Of a stretch of 64,000 nucleotides of DNA, positions 1-8,348 are shown in pieces. The position numbers were made by a program, and so were the translations under genes. Origin of the DNA: Bacteroidota bacterium (lineage in GTDB: Bacteria > Bacteroidota > Bacteroidia > UKL13-3); assembly GCA_947460345.1 (NCBI GenBank), contig CANHGM010000007.1:53179-117178 (forward strand). Reading direction: 5' to 3'. Under the pieces are notes generated by a model. The model was given only the letters and a program-made list of their open reading frames with translations. It was not told where the DNA came from and made no database searches. How positions within the stretch are numbered: position 1 is the stretch's first letter; the number at the start of each line of letters is the position of its first letter.

Positions 1-2
1 CA

Positions 3-842
3 CGAGTTAATATTCCATACTTATTGGGCACCTCACTTGGTGCAGACTTAAGTTTTAATTTGGTTAAATTCGACTCTTTATATATAGAAGTAAATTCTGA
101 CATTGGCTTGGTTTATCAAAAAAATGCAAACAGTCAAATCAAGTTATATTATAAAAACCAAAATGTTACCTTGCTTCAATTTGATACCCAAGAAATTATC
201 TTAACCAAAAAATTGCCTAACTATAATGACATATCAAATAAAAAATATGGTCTATATCTTAAACATAATCAACTAGATTATTCAAAAAACCCAAGAAAAG
301 GGTGGTATTTAGATTTTGATATATCTATAGGAACAAAGAAAATAATTGAAGTCGAAGGTTTAAAACAATTGGGTATATATAATTCGATAAATTTAAAATC
401 TTATCAATATCAATTTACATTTTTATCAAAGACTTATGTACCTATTTCTAAAAACATTGTGTGGCACACTCAAATAAAATCTTCGCAAGTTTATTCTCCT
501 CAGTTGTTTTTTAATGATTTGAATAGAATAGGAGGAATTAAGTCGCTAAAGGGTTTTGATGAACAGAGTATATTTGCTTCGGCCTATGTTATAGGAAATA
601 TTGAACTCAGGTATTTATTTGCAATCAATAGCAATGCTTTAATATTTGCTAATGGTGGTTGGTGGGAAAATAACAGTTTAAATATATACAAAAATGGAAA
701 GCCATTAGGTATAGGAATTGGCAGCAATATTGAAACCAAGTCAGGTATATTTTCAATATATTATGCATTAGGAAAAGATATTGGTAATAAATTTATATTG
801 AAGAATGGGAAAGTACATTTTGGATTTATAAGTTATTTTTAG
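3..842 (+). CDS. Omp85/BamA-family outer membrane beta-barrel protein, 5' end truncated by the window edge
   Basis: Frame is open upstream of the listed TTG start (RVNIPYLLGTSLGADL...). C-terminal GGIKSLKGFDEQSIFASAYVIGNIELRYLF resembles the Omp85 barrel signature; ends in an aromatic residue. Confidence 0.7.
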   Translation, partial: RVNIPYLLGTSLGADLSFNLVKFDSLYIEVNSDIGLVYQKNANSQIKLYYKNQNVTLLQFDTQEIILTKKLPNYNDISNKKYGLYLKHNQLDYSKNPRKGWYLDFDISIGTKKIIEVEGLKQLGIYNSINLKSYQYQFTFLSKTYVPISKNIVWHTQIKSSQVYSPQLFFNDLNRIGGIKSLKGFDEQSIFASAYVIGNIELRYLFAINSNALIFANGGWWENNSLNIYKNGKPLGIGIGSNIETKSGIFSIYYALGKDIGNKFILKNGKVHFGFISYF

Positions 843-863
843 AAACACAAAAAATCAATTAAG

Positions 864-895
864 TTGCTAGTTAAAGTTCATTTGTTATATGTTTG
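864..895 (+). promoter_or_regulatory. Bacteroidota-type promoter (TTG -33, TATGTTTG -7)
   Basis: TTG at 864-866, 21-bp spacer, TATGTTTG at 888-895, upstream of the 920 CDS. Confidence 0.5.
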
Positions 896-919
896 CACTT
901 AGATTAATACTCACATTCA

Positions 920-2758
920 ATGTCATCAGAGAAAAACTTAAATAGAAATACCAAACAGAATAATCAATCAAGCAGTATGTTAGATAGGTTGGAAAACTTC
1001 TTAAATCAAAAAGAATTTTTAATATTTTGGACCATATTTGTTTTTCATGTTTTACTTTGTTTTTTTAGTTTCGATCCTAGATTGACAGGATCTAATGATG
1101 ATGCCAACTATATTGAGCAAGGGTATAAATATGCAAAAGATTTTACAGGATATTATTACACTTCTCAAGCTCCATTATATCCAATGTTTTTAGCAATACC
1201 TATTGCTTTATTAGGTGTTAATCTTATATTTTTAAAAGTACTTACGATGCTTTTAAATTTAATAGCTTTTTGGTTTATATATAAACTATTTAAAAATGCT
1301 GTTTCAAAAACGGTTTTGTTTTCTACACTTTTAATAATTTCAGTTAATTATTATTTTTTATATTATTCAACACATACTTTTAACGAAACTTTTTTTATGG
1401 TTTTACAAAGTACTTTTTTGCTGTTTTTTATAAAATTTGCATCAAAGGCAAACAATTTATATATACCATTTTTTGAAAAAAAATCTGAAATCAAAATATT
1501 TCCAATAAGAGACCTGCTTTTAACTGCTGTATTTGCAGTTTTACTTATGATTGCTAAAAATGCTGCTATAGGAATTATAATGACATATATATTATATTTT
1601 GCATTTAAAAAACAATGGAAGGCTCTATTTTTAGGAAGTATTTCATACGCATTAATACTAGGTATTTGGATTTTTATAAGAACATTAGTATGGGGTGACT
1701 TAGCAAGTTATGGCAGCCAATCAAATTTATTGTTTCAAAAACATCCTTATGATGCCAGTAAAGGAAAAGTAGACACCAAAGGATTTATTCAAAGATTCAC
1801 TGACAATACTCAAGTATACTTAAGCAATAGGCTGATGGAGGCGTTAAACATTAAAAGTGATGAAACAGACGGACAAGTATCAAAGGCTAAAATAACAATG
1901 GGTTACCATCTTTTAAATGAAAAGGATACCGATGATACTAGAATGCCTTTTTTGGTTTCGAAACCGGTTACATTTTTAATAGTTATATTTTTATTGCTAG
2001 GTATGTGGGTAGCATATAAAAATAAACAAGATGCACTTTTTGCTTCAGGTATACAAACATTGGTAATTTTAGGTCTTACATTTCTGGTTGTTCATGTTTT
2101 TTGGGCACAACATAGATATTTATATATATTTGTTCCGGTAATGTTACTTTTGTTTTTTAATATGCTATGGCATCTCGGGAACAAGTTTCAATCTTTACAA
2201 TTTATATTACCACTGTTTACACTGATGCTGTTTATTATGGGTCTAACTTTAAATGACGGAATGATAAAGAAGCAAGGCAGAATTTTATCAAGTGCTTATG
2301 CAAACAAAGAAGGAATTTCAGATAATGCAAACCCATATAAGTTACATTTTAGATTAGCTAAAGCATTAATTTCAGGGGATAGATACAGTGGAATTACACC
2401 TGATTGGAAAAACTATTTAAAACTTTGTGAATGGATAGGCAAAAACATTCCCGACACTTCAACAATTGCTGTAAGAAAACCAGGAGAAGCATTTATATAT
2501 AGTGGTGGTAGAAACTTTAGAGGCATATATCAAGTAATGGGTAGCCCCGATAGCACTCTTGCAACTTTTAAAAGAGAACACATTCGATTTGTTGTTTTAT
2601 CTAATTTTAGGCTTAATCAAGAAAAAAACGATGGAAATATTATTAACACCATCCACAGAGTATTACAACCTCTAGAACAAGCTTACCCTGGCACATTGAA
2701 ATTGGTAAGAAAAGAAGGTGAAACAGAAGAAGCAGAACTTTACGAAATAAAATATTAA
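920..2758 (+). CDS. Multi-pass membrane protein, GT39/ArnT-like glycosyltransferase
   Basis: 612 aa, many hydrophobic helices, early DD motif (SNDDANYIEQGYKYA) typical of GT-C enzymes. Confidence 0.55.
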   Translation: MSSEKNLNRNTKQNNQSSSMLDRLENFLNQKEFLIFWTIFVFHVLLCFFSFDPRLTGSNDDANYIEQGYKYAKDFTGYYYTSQAPLYPMFLAIPIALLGVNLIFLKVLTMLLNLIAFWFIYKLFKNAVSKTVLFSTLLIISVNYYFLYYSTHTFNETFFMVLQSTFLLFFIKFASKANNLYIPFFEKKSEIKIFPIRDLLLTAVFAVLLMIAKNAAIGIIMTYILYFAFKKQWKALFLGSISYALILGIWIFIRTLVWGDLASYGSQSNLLFQKHPYDASKGKVDTKGFIQRFTDNTQVYLSNRLMEALNIKSDETDGQVSKAKITMGYHLLNEKDTDDTRMPFLVSKPVTFLIVIFLLLGMWVAYKNKQDALFASGIQTLVILGLTFLVVHVFWAQHRYLYIFVPVMLLLFFNMLWHLGNKFQSLQFILPLFTLMLFIMGLTLNDGMIKKQGRILSSAYANKEGISDNANPYKLHFRLAKALISGDRYSGITPDWKNYLKLCEWIGKNIPDTSTIAVRKPGEAFIYSGGRNFRGIYQVMGSPDSTLATFKREHIRFVVLSNFRLNQEKNDGNIINTIHRVLQPLEQAYPGTLKLVRKEGETEEAELYEIKY

Positions 2759-2768
2759 ATTATATAAC

Positions 2769-3497
2769 ATGGAAAATGAAAGATTAGCTCATGAAATAGC
2801 TCACGGAAAAAAAATTGCAGATAGAGCTGAAGATATTTGGGGATGGGATTCGCCGGCAGGCCAGATTAGAGCAAAACGAAGAGCAGGGTGGTTTGTAGAT
2901 TTGGGTAAGTTTACTTCTAACGATAAATTATTAGAAATTGGTTGTGGTACGGGTTTGTTTACAGGCATGGTATATGACCAAACCAAAGCTAATATTGTTG
3001 CTACTGATTTAGTAGATGATTTATTAGATATAGCCAAAAAAAAATACCCTCAAATACATTTTAAAACAGAAGATGCAATGAATCTAAGTTTTGAAGCAAA
3101 TAGTTTTGAGGGAGTATACGGCAGCAGTATTTTACATCATTTAAATTTTGAAACATCATTAGATGAAATATTGAGGGTATTAAAACCTGGCGGTAAAATG
3201 ATATTTGCTGAACCCAATATGATAAATCCACAAATTTTAATACAAAAAAACATACCTTATATAAAAGAAAAACTAGGAGACTCTCCTGATGAAACGGCCA
3301 TTGTTAGATGGAGTTTTAAAAAACTTCTCGAAAAAAAGGGGTTTGTAAATGTTCAAATATTTCCATACGATTTTTTACACCCATCTACTCCCAAGCCACT
3401 AATTCCTTTGGTAAATGGTATTGGTAAAATAATTGAAAAAATTCCTATAATGAAAGAAATTGCAGGTTCTGTTGTTATTTATGCTGAGAAAAAATAA
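2769..3497 (+). CDS. Class I SAM-dependent methyltransferase
   Basis: LLEIGCGTGLFTGMVYDQT motif I; VLKPGGKMIFAEPN. Confidence 0.85.
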   Translation: MENERLAHEIAHGKKIADRAEDIWGWDSPAGQIRAKRRAGWFVDLGKFTSNDKLLEIGCGTGLFTGMVYDQTKANIVATDLVDDLLDIAKKKYPQIHFKTEDAMNLSFEANSFEGVYGSSILHHLNFETSLDEILRVLKPGGKMIFAEPNMINPQILIQKNIPYIKEKLGDSPDETAIVRWSFKKLLEKKGFVNVQIFPYDFLHPSTPKPLIPLVNGIGKIIEKIPIMKEIAGSVVIYAEKK

Positions 3498-3556
3498 TAT
3501 TTTTAAATTCTGACGTTTTATCTAATTCTGTTTTTAATTATTTATATATTACCCAA

Positions 3557-3564
3557 TATCTTTG
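3557..3564 (+). promoter_or_regulatory. Candidate -7 element TATCTTTG upstream of purQ
   Basis: Matches TAnnTTTG, 20 bp upstream of the start codon; no convincing -33 TTG. Confidence 0.35.
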
Positions 3565-3583
3565 TAACCTTAAATTAAAAAAC

Positions 3584-4285
3584 ATGAAATTTGGAGTAGT
3601 AGTTTTTCCTGGAAGTAATTGTGATGAAGACATGGTTTATGCAATTTCTTCTGTTTTGAAACAACCTGTAGTTAAACTGTGGCACAAAGAGCACACACTT
3701 CAAGATTGTGATTTTATTATTTTACCCGGTGGGTTCTCTTATGGCGATTATCTGAGGAGTGGTGCTTTGGCTAGATATTCTCCTATTATGCAAGAAGTAA
3801 TTAATTTTGCTAACAATGGAGGTTTTGTTATGGGTATATGTAATGGTTTTCAAATTTTATGTGAAAGTCACTTGCTTCCTGGAGCATTATTAAGAAACGA
3901 AAAACAAATGTTTAAATGCGATAATGTGTATTTAAAAGCAGAGAATAATCTTTCGCCAATGAATGCTCTTGTCCCAACTGATAAAGCCATCAAAATACCT
4001 ATTGCTCATGGCGAAGGTAGGTTTTATTGCGATGAAAACACATTAAATTCAATTAAAGCCAATAACCAAATATTGTTTAGGTATTGTGATAAAGATGGAA
4101 ACATTACTGCCGAATCAAATCCTAATGGTTCATTAGAAAACATTGCTGGCATATGCAATGCAGGTAAAAATGTGTTTGGAATGATGCCACATCCTGAAAG
4201 AGCCGTAGGTTTTGATTTAAACAATATGGATGGTGAAATGATTTTAAATGGATTGCTTACTCTTGAAGCATTAAACGTTATTTAA
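3584..4285 (+). CDS. purQ: Phosphoribosylformylglycinamidine synthase subunit PurQ (glutamine amidotransferase)
   Basis: MKFGVVVFPGSNCDEDM, GICNGFQILCESHLLPGALLRNE, MMPHPERA. Confidence 0.95.
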   Translation: MKFGVVVFPGSNCDEDMVYAISSVLKQPVVKLWHKEHTLQDCDFIILPGGFSYGDYLRSGALARYSPIMQEVINFANNGGFVMGICNGFQILCESHLLPGALLRNEKQMFKCDNVYLKAENNLSPMNALVPTDKAIKIPIAHGEGRFYCDENTLNSIKANNQILFRYCDKDGNITAESNPNGSLENIAGICNAGKNVFGMMPHPERAVGFDLNNMDGEMILNGLLTLEALNVI

Positions 4286-5387
4286 TTTCGAAATATTTAC
4301 CCGGCAGACTTCTGATAACATCCTTCATTTCCATTTCAAGTAAATTCATGCTGGCTTGGTGTTGAGCTAAATTTAGTTCAAAACATATATCATCAATGCC
4401 TGTTTTTCCTTTTGTTTTTAGTAAATCAAAAATTCTTCTTTCATCAGGTGTAAGTGCAACAAATAATTGTTGTTGAACCGGTTTTTGGGTTTGAATATCC
4501 CACCTCATTTGATATTGTAAATCACTTGCATTTTCAATTAAAGCTGCTTTGTTTGTTTTAATTAAATAATGACACCCCTCTGCATTTTCATCCGTTATTT
4601 TTCCGGGTAGTGCAAATACATCTCTGTCATATTGGAATGCTAATCCTGCTGTAATCATTGACCCACCCTTTTTTTTAGTTTCAACAACTACTATAGCATC
4701 GCACATACCTGCAACAATTCTGTTTCTTTCAGGAAAGTGTGTTTTATCAGGAATTATATCTGATAAATATTCAGTCAAAATTGAACCCCCCTCTTCAATA
4801 ATTTGCTTTGCTAAAACTTTGTTTTGAGCAGGATATATATTTTTTAAACCACTTCCTAGAACACCCACCGTTTTTAAATTTGCTTTTAAAGAAGAACGGT
4901 GAGCAAATGTGTCTATACCTGATGCAAGACCACTTACCACTAAACAACCTGTGTTTGATAGCTCGTGTATAAATTTCTCAGTCCATTCTTTGCCATACAC
5001 TGTTGCATTTCTTGTACCTACCACACTTATTACTTTAGGTACATTTAAATTTGTAGTTCCCATTCCAAACAAAACAATAGGAGGGTCAGGTATTTGTTTT
5101 AGTCTGATAGGATAGTGAGCATCGGTATAAAAATAAACCTGAACATTGTTTTTTTCAATATATGAAAACTCATGTTCAAGCGATTTATATTCTTTAAATG
5201 ATTTTATATTGTCGGCTATCTTTTCTCCAATTTCTGGAATCTTTATTAACTTAGATTTTGGCGTTTTAAAAACTTCGGTCGCACTACCACAAAAATTGAT
5301 TAAATATTTTGCTAGTGTATTACCTACCATAGGCACACGAGTAAGAGCAACACTGTTTGTTAATTCGTCGTTAATTTTACCCACCAA
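4278..5387 (-). CDS. dprA: DNA-processing protein DprA
   Basis: VVSGLASGIDTFAHRSSL, GVLGSGLKNIYPAQN, FPERNRIVAG: DprA Rossmann-fold motifs. Confidence 0.95.
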   Translation of the reverse strand: MVGKINDELTNSVALTRVPMVGNTLAKYLINFCGSATEVFKTPKSKLIKIPEIGEKIADNIKSFKEYKSLEHEFSYIEKNNVQVYFYTDAHYPIRLKQIPDPPIVLFGMGTTNLNVPKVISVVGTRNATVYGKEWTEKFIHELSNTGCLVVSGLASGIDTFAHRSSLKANLKTVGVLGSGLKNIYPAQNKVLAKQIIEEGGSILTEYLSDIIPDKTHFPERNRIVAGMCDAIVVVETKKKGGSMITAGLAFQYDRDVFALPGKITDENAEGCHYLIKTNKAALIENASDLQYQMRWDIQTQKPVQQQLFVALTPDERRIFDLLKTKGKTGIDDICFELNLAQHQASMNLLEMEMKDVIRSLPGKYFEIK

Positions 5388-5396
5388 AATCTGTTT

Positions 5397-6383
5397 TTAG
5401 AAAAACTTAGAAACGATATATTCTGCAATTTGAACGGCATTGGTTGCAGCCCCTTTTCTAATATTATCAGCAACAATCCATAAATTTAATCCATTTTCTA
5501 TAGTTTCATCTCTTCTAATTCGGCCAACAAATACCTCGTCTTTGCCCGCAGCTATAATTGGCATTGGATATATATTATTTTTTACTTCATCATACAATAC
5601 TAATCCATCTTGAGTTGATAGGTCATTAAATATATCTTCAATTGCAAAAGGCTTATAAAAAGATATATTTACAGATTCGCTATGGCAAGCACTTACCGGA
5701 ACTCTAACAGCCGTAGGAGAAACTAATATATTTTTATCTCTCATTATTTTTTGCGTTTCGTTTACCATTTTCATTTCTTCTTTGGTATATCCGTTTTCTA
5801 AAAAGGTATCAATATGAGGTAATACATTATTGTCTATAGCGTGGGCATATACTTTTGTTCCTTCTATGTTATTTCTTTCATTATTTAATTGGTCAACTGC
5901 TTTCATTCCTGAACCTGAAACTGATTGATAGGTAGAAACGACAACTCTGTTGATATGATATTTTTTATGAAGTGGATTTAATACCATAACCATTTGGATG
6001 GTAGAACAATTTGGGTTTGCTATAATTTTAGTTTTAAGTGTAATAACGTCAGCATTAATTTCTGGAACTACTAATGGTATTTCATCTATCATTCTCCAAG
6101 CTGATGAATTATCAATTACAAAACTTCCAACTTCAGCAAATTTTTCAGCCCACTCTAGTGAAGGACCAGAACCCGCAGAAAACAAGGCTATATCTGGTTT
6201 GGCTGCTAACACTTCACCGATCTTTTTTACTTTAACAACCTCGTTTTTATAAGTAATCTCTATTCCAGCTGACTTATCGCTTGCTCCCAATAATAATTCA
6301 GTGAGTGGGAAATTTCTTTCTTCTAACACTTTTATCATGGTTGTTCCTACTAAACCTGTAGCTCCTATAACTGCAATTTTCAT
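5397..6383 (-). CDS. asd: Aspartate-semialdehyde dehydrogenase
   Basis: AVIGATGLVGTTMIKVLEER, IIANPNCSTIQMV catalytic Cys, TYQSVSGSGMKA. Confidence 0.95.
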   Translation of the reverse strand: MKIAVIGATGLVGTTMIKVLEERNFPLTELLLGASDKSAGIEITYKNEVVKVKKIGEVLAAKPDIALFSAGSGPSLEWAEKFAEVGSFVIDNSSAWRMIDEIPLVVPEINADVITLKTKIIANPNCSTIQMVMVLNPLHKKYHINRVVVSTYQSVSGSGMKAVDQLNNERNNIEGTKVYAHAIDNNVLPHIDTFLENGYTKEEMKMVNETQKIMRDKNILVSPTAVRVPVSACHSESVNISFYKPFAIEDIFNDLSTQDGLVLYDEVKNNIYPMPIIAAGKDEVFVGRIRRDETIENGLNLWIVADNIRKGAATNAVQIAEYIVSKFF

Positions 6384-6483
6384 ATATAGTTTTTTTGTTG
6401 CAAATTTGATGTGATTTTATAGAGAAAAAAAATAATTTTGTTAACTGCTTATCAATCTTTTATAAACATTCAAAAAAATCAAG

Positions 6484-6507
6484 GCAACTATTCTATAATT
6501 TTAAGTC
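6484..6507 (+). promoter_or_regulatory. Candidate ECF-type promoter (GCAAC-N16-GTC) upstream of the sigma factor gene
   Basis: GCAACTATTCTATAATTTTAAGTC directly upstream of the ECF gene; resembles GCAAC...GTC-type Bacteroidota ECF promoters. Low certainty. Confidence 0.3.
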
Positions 6508-6520
6508 AAAGTATCAAAAG

Positions 6521-7087
6521 ATGGATGATGAAAAAGAGCTCATACAGAAATGTATTGATGGCGACAGGTATGCTATGAAGCAAATTTTTCAAAAACATTT
6601 TGGTAAAACAATGACAATTTGTTTAAGATATATAGATGGTAATGAAAATGCTCAAGACATTGCTCAAGAAGTGATGATTAAAGTATTTGATCATATAAAA
6701 GAGTTTAAATTTCAAAGCAGTCTTAGCACATGGGTTACTAGAATTGCTATTAATCAATGCATAAACTTTATCAATAAAAAAAACATTTTTGTATCTATAG
6801 AAGATCAAGATATATATCCAGAAAATATATACATAGAAGAAGAAGAGATAAAGCCTGAAGTAAATTCTGATTATATAATCGAACTTATTCAAAAACTGCC
6901 TACAGGCTACAGAACAGTTTTGAATCTATATGCCATCGAAAATTATACACACAACCAAATAGCACAAACTCTCGGCATTTCTGAAGGAACTTCAAAATCT
7001 CAATTATCTAAAGCAAGGCAAATGCTAAAAAAATTGGTTTCTAATCACACCCCAACTATTGTAAAAACAACCAGTGAAAAAGAATAA
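6521..7087 (+). CDS. ECF-type RNA polymerase sigma-70 factor
   Basis: Sigma region 2 (NAQDIAQEVMIKVFDHIKEF...STWVTRIAINQCINFI) and region 4 (LPTGYRTVLNLYAIENYTHNQIAQTLGISEGTSKSQLSKARQMLK). Confidence 0.93.
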   Translation: MDDEKELIQKCIDGDRYAMKQIFQKHFGKTMTICLRYIDGNENAQDIAQEVMIKVFDHIKEFKFQSSLSTWVTRIAINQCINFINKKNIFVSIEDQDIYPENIYIEEEEIKPEVNSDYIIELIQKLPTGYRTVLNLYAIENYTHNQIAQTLGISEGTSKSQLSKARQMLKKLVSNHTPTIVKTTSEKE

Positions 7088-8330
7088 AAAACATATAGAC
7101 CAATGGTTAAAGGATACCGTTTCTGATGCAGAATACCATCCTAAAATGGAAGACTGGCAAGCATTTGAGGCGTTATATTTTAAAGAAAAAAAGAAAAAAG
7201 GGGTGTTATGGATATATCCTTTAATTATAATAATTGGGAGTTTAATTTATATATCTCAATTAGATAAAAATGAAAATAAAAAAACAGTATATCAAAAAAA
7301 TTCAGAGGTAAAAAAACTCTCAAAAAACAAACCTAGTTTAACATCTGATCATTTAAAAGAAAATTCAAATTTTAATGACCAAAAAAATTATATAAGCTAT
7401 GATAATTCAATCAAACACATCAACATTTTAAATGATAATCAATCAAATAAATTATATAATTCTATAATAGAAAATAACAATGAAGCAGGGCTTACTAAAA
7501 GTACTTCAAACAATATAAGCAATGAAGCAATTACTGATTCAAACAATAATATTTCTGATGTCAGTGATTCAGTTATATCTATATATAATAAAAATATAGA
7601 TTCAATTCCTAAAGTATTAGATAATATATACAATAAGCCAACAGATAAGAATAAGTATCCAAAACAATTATGGTATATGGGCATTGATACTTATTGTTTA
7701 TTAGCTGGTAAACAAACATCAACAAACAACAACATTGATGTGGAGCTAAGCAAGAAAATTAATTATATGGTTGAAGGTTTTATAGGGTTAAATATAAAGA
7801 AAAATATAAATATTCAAACAGGGTTGGGTTTTTACCAAACACATTTCAATACAATCTCCAATGAGAATTCTTTAAACGTTAACACTAGTTTTAGCCAAGT
7901 AACCAATATCAATATAGATACATCTTCTAAAAGGTTGGTAAAGGTTACTCATCAAATAGCTCAATATGATACTGTTTACTCTCAAAGTAAAAAACAAGCT
8001 TCTGTCAGCATAAACTATATATATTTGCCTGTAAATATAAAATATCAACTTCCTATATCTAAAAAATTAAACTTAACTACAACAATCGGATTTAATTATT
8101 ATATTCAAACATCAACCAAAATTACAGGAGAAGGATTAACTCAAATTTCTCTGTTACCAAAGACCAATAAGTCCGTCAACCTAGGATTAGATATGGGATA
8201 TAAAATAGCAAATAAATTACAATTGTCAGCAGGTATATACCTATATACATTCACTAAAAACACAAATATATATTTAATAACTCATCAACAAAATTTAAAC
8301 GCTCACCTTGGAGTTATATATTCATTTTAA
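7074..8330 (+). CDS. Putative anti-sigma-like protein with one inner-membrane helix and a C-terminal outer-membrane beta-barrel domain
   Basis: GTG start overlapping the sigma gene by 14 bp; about 43-aa charged N-terminus, one hydrophobic helix (GVLWIYPLIIIIGSLIYIS), Asn/Ser-rich linker, then alternating beta-strand barrel-like segments ending in GVIYSF. Confidence 0.65.
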   Translation: MKKNKKHIDQWLKDTVSDAEYHPKMEDWQAFEALYFKEKKKKGVLWIYPLIIIIGSLIYISQLDKNENKKTVYQKNSEVKKLSKNKPSLTSDHLKENSNFNDQKNYISYDNSIKHINILNDNQSNKLYNSIIENNNEAGLTKSTSNNISNEAITDSNNNISDVSDSVISIYNKNIDSIPKVLDNIYNKPTDKNKYPKQLWYMGIDTYCLLAGKQTSTNNNIDVELSKKINYMVEGFIGLNIKKNINIQTGLGFYQTHFNTISNENSLNVNTSFSQVTNINIDTSSKRLVKVTHQIAQYDTVYSQSKKQASVSINYIYLPVNIKYQLPISKKLNLTTTIGFNYYIQTSTKITGEGLTQISLLPKTNKSVNLGLDMGYKIANKLQLSAGIYLYTFTKNTNIYLITHQQNLNAHLGVIYSF

Positions 8331-8348
8331 ACAACAATCAATTCAAAT

